This document shows positions 1 to 10,605 of a stretch of 64,000 bases of DNA, one piece after another. Below the pieces are notes generated by a model that was given only the letters and a program-made list of their open reading frames with translations, did not search any database and had not been told where the DNA came from. The DNA lies in NCBI RefSeq assembly GCF_023065955.2, contig NW_026622874.1, positions 8,724,001 through 8,788,000 on the forward strand, read 5' to 3'. Both the position numbers and the translations under genes were made by a program. This stretch comes from Ursus arctos. Its lineage: Eukaryota > Chordata > Mammalia > Carnivora > Ursidae. The stretch's first letter is position 1, and every line of letters begins with the position of its first letter.

Positions 1-194
1 TTCTCGTAGTTGGAGTAACTGAATTACTGCTGTTTTGCACATCACGTTCACACATTCGCAAAGGCAGGCCTGACTCCCACTCCTCTGACGTATTCCTCCC
101 CTCCCGTACTACTGTCGAATTTCACCCATGTGTTCCCTCTGGGGTAACTTTTCTTCTTGTTGATTTCTGTTTTTGGGTATTTCCTCTGGGAGGT

Positions 195-480
195 TATGTG
201 AATGGTAAACACTCTATTTTCAATTTTCTTAATTTTGTTCTCATCCTTGAACAATAGTTTAGGAGGGTGCAACATTCTACGCACGCTGTTCTGTTTTCTC
301 AGCCCTGCCGGGTTATTACTTCCCTGTCTTCTGGAATCTCACTGCCCCGGACAAGTCTATTAGGGGAAGCCTTTCCCCCGGTCGTTGTACTATTTTCTCT
401 CTGCGTCTAAGGTAGTTCTACTACAGTGTTTCAATTCACGTGTGAATTTGCCTTTTCTTGCCGTTTGGTCCCTGGAGTAC
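195..480 (-). mobile_element. Possible L1M 3' UTR fragment (degraded)
   Basis: Read on the plus strand the stretch resembles the antisense of old L1M 3' UTR sequence, with a phrase like 'gtcttctggaatctcactg' where L1M has its usual 'tgtcttctgg' block, and a preceding 'tgaacaatagtttagg'. Divergence is high, so family and limits are uncertain. The rest of positions 1-1310 shows no gene or repeat that I can name. Confidence 0.3.
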
Positions 481-482
481 GT

Positions 483-1315
483 TTGATCTGCTGCCTCCTG
501 ACTTTCACGGATTCTGGAAGCCTTGGGGTCGGGTGACAGACCTTTTGCTCACCGAGCATCCCAGACACGCTTCCCTACAATCTTCGTGAGAGAGTTCCAA
601 TGGTGGATTCGATGTTCCAGTGTCTGATCTGTCTTCCGTAACAGATGCTTTGGCAATTAGGTTTGCAGGATCATTTTTGAAACGGAGGTCATTTTTGGTT
701 TTTTTTCCAACCTTGTTTTTCTCCTGACAACTGCATTTGTGGCCGCCTGCACTTAGCTCCTCTCCCAGCCTGACTCTGTTCACATACTTGCTATAAGTGG
801 AGATATTAGCATTTTAGAGCTTCAGTTCTGTGGTGGTATCAGGAATAGCACAGAACCAGCAGACACTCTGCCTTGGTTTCTGGTCAAACCATGTTTTTAT
901 CCTACTTTCTTCCCTTGGTTCACAACTTCTAATAACACTATGGCCCCAACACATTGGCAGAGCTGGCGACTTTCAGGGTCTGGTAGCAACAGTGATGGAA
1001 ATCGGGAGGGGGAAGGGTTCTCGCTTCTGCTCCTTCCTCCAAGCAAGGAGCCCGGCTCCATTGCCCCAGTCCCTGCGCAGTAGCCAAGGAGCTCTTGAGC
1101 ATCTTTCCACTCTGGCCAGGAGACTGGCTGGTTCACAGTTCCAAGTTCCAGTCTGATCACAACTTCCTATCTCTGATCACCTTATGGGTCCTTTGAGATG
1201 TTTGTCTTGATTTTCAGGCTGGCCATGTCTCTTCAGTTTTCTCTTCTGTTCTGTCATTGGCATGTAGAGGATGAAAACAAGGCCTACAGAGCTGGAGTGG
1301 TGCTGATGGGGACTC
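483..1315. other. Unassigned unique sequence
   Basis: No recognisable repeat or exon is visible. Open frames of 87-108 codons occur on both strands over 830-1160 but show no domain, no splice-site framing and no family signature. I regard them as chance. Confidence 0.4.
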
Positions 1316-1324
1316 TCCTGTCAC

Positions 1325-1378
1325 CCAGTGCGGTGCCTCACACACAATAGGGTTTCGATAAATATCCCGCACAAAGTA
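1325..1378 (+). mobile_element. L2 3'-end-like fragment
   Basis: The order 'agtgcggtgcctcacacacaa' followed by 'gataaat' resembles the terminal L2 motif (cagtgcctggcacatagtagg...aataaat). It is short and diverged. The following ~370 bases to the next SINE hold nothing that I recognise. Confidence 0.35.
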
Positions 1379-1748
1379 AGTGCACACACCCAAATGTCGA
1401 TGGAATCTTCAACCATCACAGCACAGCACTAACAGTCATTGTGGCATACACATACACGTTTTATTTGCTTTGATTAAAAATAGCCGTGTCTATGCCAGCC
1501 ACCTGAATGTGACAATCTCCTGTATAATTCATAACGAGCTTGAAACAGTTCTAAGAACACCAGTGAGTACTGGGTATAAAACACTAAATACAGTACTGAC
1601 CCATCTCTTCCTGACTTCCTCTGTTCTCTACGTATCATGTATTATTGGTGACATGATAAGAAAAATGTTTCCTGGATCTGAAACATAAATTAACATGAAC
1701 CGGCTCAAATCCATTTAGCCAACATCATTCTCAGAAGAAAGCATCCCA

Positions 1749-1998
1749 GGCTGCCTGGGTGGCCCAGTTGGTTAAATGTCTGAGTCTTGGTTTCGGCTGA
1801 GGTCTTGATCTTGGGGTCCTGATCTTGGGATCATGATCTCGGGGTGCTGGGATCGAGCCCCACGTTGGGCTCTGTGCTCGGTGAGCAGTCTGCTTGGGAT
1901 TGCCTCTTTCCCTCTGCCCCTCACCTCATGTGCTCTCTCCCTCTCTTTCCTTCTCTCTCTACAATAAATAAATAAAATCTTAAAAAAAAAAAAAAAAA
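1749..1998 (+). mobile_element. CanSINE (tRNA-Lys-derived), full length
   Basis: It has the tRNA-like head 'gcctgggtggcccagttgg', the B-box region 'gggatcgagccccacg', a TC-rich body and a tail of (AAATA)n plus A16. It is longer than its neighbours because the region between A and B boxes contains a repeated segment (gatcttggggtc / gatcttgggatc / gatctcggggtg). The open frames at 1772-2263 on the minus strand are shadows of this element. Confidence 0.95.
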
Positions 1999-2009
1999 GC
2001 AGTAAGCCC

Positions 2010-2765
2010 TCCCAGGAAGCTTTTTTGTAGGAAGTATATACTGTAAGGAAAAACAGTGCCTCCCAACCAATCCTGAGGCCATCAGGATACAACACATTTG
2101 CAAAGTGTAGCGTAGTAACACCACAAAGAGAAGAGTAATAATCCCAGGAATTCTCAATAAATAAATAAACAAACAAAAGGAAGAAAGAAAGAAAGAGAAA
2201 AGAAAGGTCAAAGAATAAAAATTTTTCAGAGGTCTTCAGCACTGACCAGGAGAAAATGGTCAATTGATTTTTGAAAAGGCTTCCCTTTATTTTACATTGA
2301 AATATTTTTGGTATGGAGAAATTAAATTTATTAAGTTATTGATTTCAAAATAAATAATGCTTAAGAATATCCAGCTGTGACTGGGCATCACACAGCTGCT
2401 CTGATTGATAGTTTTCCCTTCCAGGAGAATAAACACATAACACGAAAGTGTGTCATTCTGGTCTGAGCTAGTTTCATTCCCACTATCACATGATATATTG
2501 ACAATGGATTTTAGAAAGAAGTCTCTGGTTACTTCTAGGTAAACTGATAACCTGCAAAGCTGAAAGCCTGTGGTTACCCCATCAAAGTACAAACAGCTCT
2601 TTCTTTTAAAACTACATTCGAGGACTAATAATTTCTGGACAGCTGTGCTAAATCATCAGATCTTTAAACCATCCTGTCCTCTGACAGAAATGACCCCAGT
2701 GGTCATCTTTTCTATAGAATTCCTGATCCTAGGCTGTTCCCTGATGAGCCTGCTTATACCAGCAT
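2010..2765. other. Unassigned unique sequence
   Basis: AT-rich DNA with a purine-rich (GAAA)n stretch near 2178-2205. Open frames of about 100 codons lie on both strands at 2287-2592 and 2570-2780. They show no splice framing or known domain. Probably intronic or intergenic. Confidence 0.4.
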
Positions 2766-2783
2766 CCCTGGAAGGCCCATTTA

Positions 2784-2981
2784 TTATTTTTTTAAAGGAT
2801 TTCATTTATTTATTTGACAAAGAGAGACACAGCCAGCGAGAGAGGGAACACAAGCAGGGGGAGTGGGAGAGGAAGAAACAGGCTCCCAGCAGAAGAGCCT
2901 GATGTGGGGCTCCATTCCAGAACTCCAGGATCACACCCTGAGCCGAAGGCAGACGCTTAATGACTGAGCCACCCAGGCGCC
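2784..2981 (-). mobile_element. Young CanSINE with perfect TSD
   Basis: Antisense element: T-rich tail complement at the left, 'gccacccaggcgccc' head at the right. It is flanked by an exact 18-bp target-site duplication (ccctggaaggcccattta at 2766-2783 and 2982-2999). The perfect TSD and the bear-type body indicate a relatively recent insertion. Confidence 0.97.
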
Positions 2982-2999
2982 CCCTGGAAGGCCCATTTA

Positions 3000-3335
3000 A
3001 AACCCGGCTGCTGCTGTCCCTCACCAGCAGATCCCGATTTAGGGATGTGCATTTCTAACAAGCTCCCAGAGGATGCTGAAGCTGCTACTTGGGAGAACCA
3101 TACTTTGAGAACCATGGCTCTAGCTTTCCCCTTTCACTACATCCAACACAGTTCAACCAATCCGCCTCAGGCCAGACATCAATATAATAACCAGGGCTGT
3201 CACATGAAAGCTAAAACAACTCCCTTCCCTACCTTCGCCCCTCTGTGAATCAGATCCCTTGTTTATCCCGACCTCTTCTCTTGCCCAACCAAGCAAACCC
3301 TTTCACAGCTCTGGCCACCTCAGATCTCACTCTGC
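3000..3335. other. Unassigned sequence
   Basis: No repeat that I can name. A 67-codon open frame at 3045-3248 on the plus strand has no recognisable feature. Confidence 0.4.
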
Positions 3336-3394
3336 TAGAAGGCTCTCCTTATCTGCCAATAAATGGTCACTCTTTTATCATTCCTTATTTATTC

Positions 3395-3465
3395 ACTGTA
3401 ATTCAATAAATATTTGAGTCACCATACTTAGTGCTGTGAAAAATACTGAGGTCCAAACCTGCCAT
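3395..3465 (+). mobile_element. L2/MIR-like diverged fragment
   Basis: The sequence 'attcaataaatatttgag' followed by 'agtgctgtgaaaaatactgagg' follows the order of a common mammalian-wide repeat block (attcaataaatattt...gcactgtgctaggcactggg). The family is uncertain. Confidence 0.35.
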
Positions 3466-5416
3466 AATTAACCTCAAATCAACAAATACCCCATGACTCC
3501 GTCTTAGAGTCCATCTAAGACTCCGTCCTAGAAATTAAATTGTTTAAACAAGCAAAAAATAAGTCCTCCAAAACATTTTGAACTGGTTTTTCCAGGAGTG
3601 GAAATGGATGCATAGTGTATCTACTGTAGTCTCTTTCCTGGCCCTCTTATAACTTAGTATCCATTTTAAAGAGTTGTAAAAAGAGTTACGAGTATAATAA
3701 AGATTCCACTATGTATATGCTAAATAGATTTGCAACCTCACGCTGTAGGCTTAAGAAAAGTAATTGCTGGAAATTACAAACTGATGCTGGGTATTCTCTC
3801 TACATAGAAGGAAACTACTTGAGGGCAGGAAATAAGCCTTCCATCTTGGTATTTCTGGAGTTTAATGGCGCAGGACAGCTCAAGATCTAGACAAAAAGAT
3901 GAAACCACTCACTGCCTGTTAAATGTTTCAGATGGAATATTTTTACAGACAACACCACAGCAATACATATTTAGTGGTAACATTTTACTCACTCTTTTGA
4001 ACCAAATAGACATTTTTCTAATCCTCAAAGTACTATGAGTATATTTTTAAATTTGTTTTTACTTGTGCTTAATTTTTAAATAATATTTATTCATATTCCT
4101 GTGCTAATCTTAATGAAGTCATTCAAGTTATCCAAAACTAATAAGCCCATGGAATAAATGGAATTATTAATGATAAAGGAAGCTTTCACAGAGACCCAAT
4201 TAAGTCAATTTTATAATTTTATTAAAGCATGACAGAAGAGCCCATGTAAGTGCAATAAAGTTTAATGGAAACTCAGTCTGGTACTAAGAGTGGGCATCGT
4301 ATGCAATGAAAGCATAGGTTATAAATAAGAAACAGTCTTACAAAAAGTCTCTATTTCCTCAGAAATTAGGCAACATCTACTCATGATCAAATTTATGCAC
4401 TCAGAGCTTGTGGATAGCTAAAATGATGCTATATATTGCTTATTCAGTCTGCATTTGAAAAATGAAGTTATTCTTTAATTAGCATTTCTAAGCCAAAGTT
4501 AACGGCTGTTTGAAAATGAGGCTCGTTACGTGATTCTGTAAATGTACTCATAATAACTGACATTACCACACAGCTGTATAAACATATTTACCATGACATT
4601 TTTCTTCTACCGCAGGTGTATATTTTCCATTCTGAGCATTAGTAATATGTATCTCAGACTAGCCTGGTTTAGTATTAACATTGAAGGGAAAAAATATTTC
4701 TTAAATTATTTAACTATTTGTAAAATAAAATGTTAACCCCACAGAACATTTCATATGTCATAATACATCTTATTTTTGTATTTTTATGCTCCTACCTAAC
4801 CCTGAAAGGGTTTATGCTAGCTACTTAATTCCTTTTTTATTTTAGATATATTAACAATAAAATCTTCATCTAAAAACTCAACAAAATCAGTCTCAAAAGA
4901 AATAATCTGATTTGCATAACCAGCAAACATCACTTGCAACATGAGTATATTTTATGTTTTTCTAGTAACATAGTAAAATATAATTTTAAAAAGGTAAAAT
5001 ATTCCATAATATAATCAAGTAACTAGGAGTCATTTTATTAGGTAAAAGTCCCTGAACTAGCTAAATTATCCTTTCTAAGCTTAATATAAACTATCATAGT
5101 AAGAGGAAAGGTTTCGGGAATGAACTTCTAGCCTTTTTGAACATCAAGAATGGTGATGTGTTAGGTGATAAAAGTCTACAAATATTTTACCATACAAATA
5201 GCATATTTGGTACCATTCAGAACAAATGGCTTAGTAACAACTTATGATGATCGCTTATGAGCAGAGGTTTAGGAAACTCCCACAAAATTCTATTTTCTAT
5301 CTAACAATTCAGAAACTTCAATCTTGGAGATTACTTTTTAGTTTTAGAAAAATGAAACCGATTAAAAACCTCACACTGGCAGGTAATCAAACACCTTCCA
5401 TGTCTCAAGTGATTTC
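3466..5416. other. Long AT-rich stretch with no recognisable element
   Basis: Nearly 2 kb without any SINE, LINE or open frame of note. It is strongly AT-rich with many TTAA and TATTTA strings. It could be ancient decayed repeat, or non-coding sequence under constraint; nothing in the sequence itself decides this. Confidence 0.4.
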
Positions 5417-5417
5417 T

Positions 5418-5622
5418 TTTTTCTTTTTTAAGATTTACTTATTTATCTTAGAGAGAGAGACAGCAGGAGCAGGAGAGACAGAGGGAGAGGGAGAGAGAAT
5501 CCCAAGCAGACTCCACACAGAGCACAGAGCCTGATGCAGGCCTCAACCTCACAACCCTGAGTTCACGACCTGAGCCGAAACCAAGAGTTGGATACCTAAC
5601 CGACTGAGCCACATAAGCGCCT
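5418..5622 (-). mobile_element. CanSINE, moderately diverged
   Basis: Antisense copy: 'aagatttacttatttatctta' tail complement, GA-rich body, then 'ccgactgagccacataagcg' head with substitutions in the usually conserved 'acccaggcg'. Flanks show no clean TSD, consistent with an older insertion. Confidence 0.92.
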
Positions 5623-5623
5623 G

Positions 5624-6285
5624 CAATTATTTCTAAAGATATTTAACCCTTTACATAAAGGGCATGAGAATATTTTTCAGCTGTTGCCCAAAGCCTATCA
5701 GCTTTGCCCTTCCTGAAGGAAGGAACAGGCAGACTTTTCCATTAAAGGGATCTGAACTGTGGGGAACACAGCACACATGCTAGGTTTTATCTGATCTGAA
5801 CACAAAACAGTGGAGGAGACAAGGATAATAAAAAATGTATTTAAGCACAAACTCGATGTTTATTCACGCTGCTGTCTCGTGCTGAGTGAGCACCCAACAC
5901 AGCTTCCAACGCACAGAAGCGGCGCTCTTTCCCACTCTCTGCACAAACATCCCGGAGCCTGGGAATGACTTTGGCATCTGCTAAATCCAGGATTTAGAGT
6001 ATTAATGTTTAGTATACTTGGAAGGTAATGGCAAGTACCGTGGCACCTTCTATTTTACACAGTGCAGTTCAGGTCCCACTACACTTACCATCTCTGAACG
6101 GCAATAAATACAAGGCAGCTTAAGGGACAGGAGCTCGAGGGGCTTTCCGTGTCTTCACTAGTCTCAGAGGGGAAGGGCAGTAACTGAAGCAATTTGTCAT
6201 AGTCAAGCATATGCTCCAAATTCTTCCCACTGTAATATTAGCAAGTATATTTAAATATATAATGTTACATTTTAACATTTACTTT
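5624..6285. other. Unassigned unique sequence
   Basis: No repeat or gene recognised. The stretch includes the short GC-richer segment 5880-5960 and AT-rich DNA around 6230-6300. Confidence 0.4.
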
Positions 6286-6289
6286 TACA

Positions 6290-6620
6290 ATTAACGCTTC
6301 TTTAGATATACCAAAATACTAACCCACTTCTCTGCTCGTATTGATTCTTGCCTCTCACGCTTGCATCTGGGTTCAATTTCCTTCTAGTTGAAGCATATGG
6401 TTCTGCAGCTCTTTTGGCAAAAATCTATGGATAGTATACATCCTCAGTCTCTGCAGATCCCAAAATGTCTTCTTTTCACTTTTACTCTTAAATTATTTCC
6501 CCTAGCACTTTGAAGGTGTTAGCCCACAGCCTTCTGGCACCTGCTAGTAAGTCTGCTGTTAGTCTTAGGAAGGAAACCTACCTTTGTCTGCAGTCATTGC
6601 GAGCATTTCCTTTCTGACGA
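6290..6620 (-). mobile_element. L1M 3' UTR fragment, antisense
   Basis: The plus strand carries the complement-of-L1M order: 'agcactttgaaggtgttag', 'ccttctggcacctgc', 'aagtctgctgttagtctta', 'cctttgtctgcagtcat'. Old L1M 3' UTRs have the same blocks (cactttgaagatatt, ctggcttcca, agtctgctgtcagtct, cctttgta). Substitution load suggests an ancient insertion. Confidence 0.65.
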
Positions 6621-7205
6621 CTGTTTCATACCTGGTCCCAGCTCTTTAAACCTCTGACAAATCCTCCCCATCCTTGTGCTGGGCCAACGACCTGGGTTTC
6701 TAGTTTCCTGGGGATACATGAGCAACCAGCAGCATCCCTCACTGCCAGGGGCCCAGCAGCATCCGCACGCAGGGCAGCTCTCTGACACCTGGCTTCTCCT
6801 AGAGATAAGCTACTCTCATGCGTAAGGCTAACCTTACATTTGTGCCCTAGATGCCATTCCCTTGCACGCTACAGAACGCTGTCCAGCACTTCTCGCAAAA
6901 TCTTCCCTCTCTACTGGCTCACCCCATCAGTTCACAAATAAGCTTAGTTTTTTGTTTTAAAAATAACAACAAGGCAAATATAAAATCTCCCCTCAGCTCA
7001 TGCCCAGATTTCCAGACAGAGCCCCTAACTTCGGCTCCCTCTCATCACTCTGTCCTCATAATATTAGCTTTGATCACAAGTAAGATCATAGTTAGCTTGC
7101 TGGGATCACACTGGGATCACTTGAGATCACAGTTCACTACTTCCATATTGATCTACCTCTAATTTTTCAGGTGAATTACTATCCTGCCTTAAAAGTATGT
7201 TCTGG
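6621..7205. other. Unassigned sequence between L1 fragments
   Basis: No repeat is clearly assignable. A local triplication of 'gggatcac'-type words lies at 7100-7125. Open frames at 6594-6788 (minus) and 6851-7162 (plus) lack support. Confidence 0.35.
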
Positions 7206-7209
7206 GAGG

Positions 7210-7795
7210 AGCCATGATGTCTTTCAGTAGATGAATGGATAAATGAACGGAGGTCCACACAGACAATGGAACATTACTCAGAGCTAAAAAGAAATGACCT
7301 TTCAAGCCATGGACAGACATGGAGAAATCTCAAATGCTTATTACTAAGGGAAAGAGGCCAATGTGAAAAGGCCACATGCTATAGGATTCCAACTATAGGA
7401 CATTTTCGAAAAGGAAAAACTATGGAGACAATACAAAAATCCGTGGTTGCCAGGGGTTGAGGGGGAAGGGAAGGATGAAGAGGCGAAGCACTGAGGTTTA
7501 TGAGGGCAGTGAAAACACTCTGTGATACTATAATGAAAAATACACATCATGATACATCTGTCCAAGTCCACAGAATGCACACCACCAAGAATGAACCCTA
7601 GTGGACACAACTATGGCCTCTGAGTGATTAGGATGTGTCAGTGTGGGTCCATCCACTGTAACAAGTGTCCCATCTGGGGAGGTTGTTGGCAGTGGGGGAG
7701 GCTGTGCATGCGTGGGGCCGGGGGACACACTCGAGGTCTCTCTACCTCCCTCTCCATCTTGTTATGAAACTAAAACTGCTCTAGAACAAGTAGCA
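7210..7795 (+). mobile_element. L1 ORF2 3' end plus 3' UTR (L1M-type)
   Basis: Sense L1 signatures occur in order: 'agatgaatggataaatgaac', 'acaatggaacattactcag', 'gctaaaaagaaatga', 'ggacattttcgaaaagg' and 'tggttgccaggggttgagg'. The 3' UTR then runs to 'ctaaaactgctctag'. Both ends are truncated, and it has many frameshifts. It cannot make protein. Confidence 0.85.
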
Positions 7796-8099
7796 TTTTT
7801 TTAAAAGTAAGTTCCGGGTTATTTTGGTTATTGCTGTTTTTATTAAAGCATAACTACAGTCAAGTTTCAGTCTTTCACACTACCCAGTGATAGATCATCC
7901 AGTTTGCAAACTTGTTGAAGGATGCGACTTTTCCATATTCCTATTAATTCCTTACTCAGTAGGATCCCCAACAGAAGAAAACAGAAGCCAAGAACAACAA
8001 CAAATGAAGGGTACAATGAACTGAAAGTCACTCACCAACTAGATTTTGTTTCCTGTTTCATCTACTGAGATAGATAATCCAAATTCCCTGTATTGTGTG

Positions 8100-8290
8100 A
8101 CCATATATGGATGACCAAGTTACTCACATAAATAAACCTTGTTTAATCCTCATTCTTCCCCGGAGAAGCAAGTACCATCATTGTCCCCATTTCATCAATG
8201 AGAAAACGAAGATCTGCCAACATTGCAGAACTGACATTAAAGCCTAGCAACTAGCTCAGAGCCTAGACTCTTACCCACTGGATAGGTCAG
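8100..8290 (+). mobile_element. MIR SINE
   Basis: The MIR core order is visible: 'taatcctcattcttcc', 'aagtaccatcattgtcccca', 'tttcatcaatgagaaaac', then 'gactcttacccactg' as the 3' part. Divergence is typical of this ancient family. Confidence 0.8.
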
Positions 8291-8432
8291 TCCTAAGGAC
8301 TCACGTTCCTAAGGCAACGTACGCTTTCCAACACGTCAGCCCCATCAGGGTTTTAGGAACTAAACTACTTGAATTTTACTTGGTTTAATTAATCTTACTA
8401 ATTTACTTAATAACACAGCATATTTTGTACTT

Positions 8433-8438
8433 TTTATT
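8433..8438 (-). promoter_or_regulatory. Candidate polyadenylation signal AATAAA (minus strand)
   Basis: The minus strand reads AATAAA here, 84 bases beyond the stop codon of the exon-like open segment ending at 8522. Such hexamers are frequent in AT-rich DNA. It matters only as part of the possible terminal-exon model at 8.5-9.0 kb. Confidence 0.2.
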
Positions 8439-8521
8439 AAACTTTATAGTAAAATTAACTGAACTCTCGAAGTCAGAAAACTTTTGGGCGTGTAAAAACC
8501 ATTACTTTCTGAAAAACTGGA

Positions 8522-8771
8522 TTACGGCAACAGCTCTACATAGAAATTAACATTAAATCTCTTCTTGCTCCAGTTAAATAACCTCATTCCTTTAAGCCAG
8601 ACAATATAAAATAAGGCCCTCACTCTTTGCGATGAGGACATAACTAAAATGGAGATTTTATTATTGAAAACCTGGTCAACATAAAAATTGGGATTGAATG
8701 CCCACAAATTAGAAATCACAGATAATAATTCAACTAAGAAGACATCCTCCTCGTCTTCATCTGACACCTGC
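8522..8771 (-). CDS. Candidate terminal exon, unidentified protein
   Basis: The minus strand has a strong acceptor, a pyrimidine-rich tract ending 'ttttttcag', at 8772; a second possible AG lies 11 bases on, leaving the exon to start at 8760. From 8760 the frame is open to a stop at 8522. It begins with an acidic DEDEED-type patch followed by a hydrophobic run. Using the 8760 acceptor it is in phase with the exon-like segment at 8849-8999. I recognise no family. Codon usage is unremarkable, and chance is a real possibility. Confidence 0.2.
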
Positions 8772-8848
8772 CTGAAAAAATTAGACACTGAAGGCAGAGA
8801 CTGAAGGAAAGAAAGTCACTTTTAAAACTGTTATAGATCTCCTCTTAC

Positions 8849-8999
8849 CGTTAGAATTGAAGACTCTATTTTCTTGATTTCTACCCCCTACAACTAACAG
8901 GTTGAAAACTGCAGGAGACAGCACCAGGCGGTGGAAAGACTGTATGAAACATAATTCTTGTGAACTTTGGTTTTCTTGTGGCCTTATCGTACGAATCAA
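8849..8999 (-). CDS. Candidate internal exon, 151 nt, unidentified
   Basis: On the minus strand an acceptor 'cttactttttcag' precedes 8999 and a strong donor (G|GTAAGA) follows 8849. One frame is open throughout: 50 codons entered in phase 0, leaving one extra base. The encoded segment has no motif that I know. A second frame is open for the first 39 codons only. The gap to the next exon-like segment is only 77 or 88 nt, near the minimum for mammalian introns. No repeat overlaps it. Confidence 0.2.
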
Positions 9000-9403
9000 C
9001 TGAAAAAGTAAGACTGTATTCACGCCAAGTGTTATTTCAAATAGAAGCTGCTCAAAAATGTATTTGCAACTTATTTTCTAAAAGGATATTAAAATCTTTT
9101 CTCAGAAGCATCAAAGATTAAATGTCACAAAAGTTAAACTATTTCAGCGTTAGTTATGTACTTAGATAAACCAGATCAGGGCCCAAGTACGCCAACTGGT
9201 TTGTTTAATTTAAACTAGTCCAAAATTCAAGCTCCGATATCAGGAGATATAAGAGAACGAAAGTAATATAACGTGTATTATATAACCTAACCCTGGATGC
9301 AACCTCACACGGCATCTATTAAAAATGGAAACTGTGCCTTCCCTGCCAACCCCAGCAGGCTGTTGGGGAGCTCACGAGAGACGCCACGTTTGAAAATGGT
9401 TTA

Positions 9404-9585
9404 GGGGGCCCCTGGGTGGCTCAGTCTGTTAAGCGTCTGACTCTTGATTTCAGCTCAGGTCATGATCTCATGCGTACTGAGATGGAGCCCTACCTCCAGC
9501 TCTGTGCTCAGGAGGGAGTCTGCCTGAGATTCTTTCTCACTTTCTCTCACTCTTTCTCTCTCAAGGAAATAAATAAATCTTTAAA
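9404..9585 (+). mobile_element. CanSINE with clear TSD
   Basis: Sense copy with 'cctgggtggctcagtctgtt' head and a TC-rich body. It has an exact 12-bp TSD (gaaaatggttta at 9392-9403 and 9586-9597). The B-box region is altered (a 'tgcgtactgagatggag' stretch replaces the usual one), so the copy is diverged inside despite clean flanks. Confidence 0.95.
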
Positions 9586-9599
9586 GAAAATGGTTTAAA

Positions 9600-10605
9600 G
9601 TATTAGGCACTTTTTTAATTGAAAAGATTTTTTGTTATTATTAAACCAAAAATTAAACAGGAAAGGTTTCAAAAGCTATAAATTACCTAAGAAGTTTCAT
9701 TTGTTTTTCAACAGAATCACTCTTCCTCTTCAAAGAGCATTCTATGCCACATAAAAACCAAGTTGATACTTCCGTATGTGCGTCCCTTCCCCAACTGCTG
9801 TGTGAGCTTGGTCTTTTAAAAATAATTCCCCTCACCGCCTCTGAAAAAGACATTTTGATACTGCCTTAAACTTTTATAATACATCAACTGGTACAGAGTT
9901 TTTCCACTCAAAAACATGTTTATATCCCTGCAGTTAAATTTCTTCCATGTGCTATAAGCTACAACCAACCCCGGAGAAAAGTGACCAGAACTCTACAAAG
10001 AAGACCATTTCATAAGCAAGCTTATGTTTTTCCTCTAAGAACTGCGCTAGTGAAAATCAGATGCCAACAATGTCTGTGCAGGACACACAGACACAAGGCA
10101 GGAGAGCAGGACGGTGCAGGTGGGCGCTGCTGACTGGGGCCTGAAGATGAAGACGGGAGAATGCGCACTCTCACAACTCAGCCGACACAATGTGGAGTAT
10201 TTTCACGAAAGGAAATCCAAAATGAACAGATTCATGTTTTTAAGGCACGTGTAGTTTAACTGAGACACCAAGTACTGGAGCCTCTGAAGATACAGGAAAG
10301 TAAATCTAGTAACACTGGTATGAGTGTTAAAATACAAGCCACTCAACTGAAAGCTAGAGCTGCAGATGTTAAGGAGTTTCTCCCGGAGAGAACGGGGCAG
10401 ACCTCGTTATTTCTCAATCACACCACAACTATTAGGTGCAGCATTAAACTATTCATGACCGGCTCACGGAACGGCCTCCTCGAAGGTTTAATACAACACC
10501 AGAGAAATCCAGAATGGCTCCTCGTAAATTTAACTGACCAAATGCTTTCTAACAAATACATAAAACTAGATGCTAACAATATTTTAATGATTTAAAACAC
10601 AATTT
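9600..10605. other. Unassigned unique sequence
   Basis: About 1 kb with no recognisable repeat. A 91-codon open frame at 10320-10595 on the plus strand has no splice framing or known domain. Confidence 0.4.

Noticed and set aside
1772..2263. 163-codon minus-strand open frame
   Set aside because: Much of it is antisense CanSINE, including its Phe-rich and Arg/Glu-rich parts.
7210..7795. Active L1
   Set aside because: Both ends truncated and frames broken; the same holds for all L1 pieces in the window.
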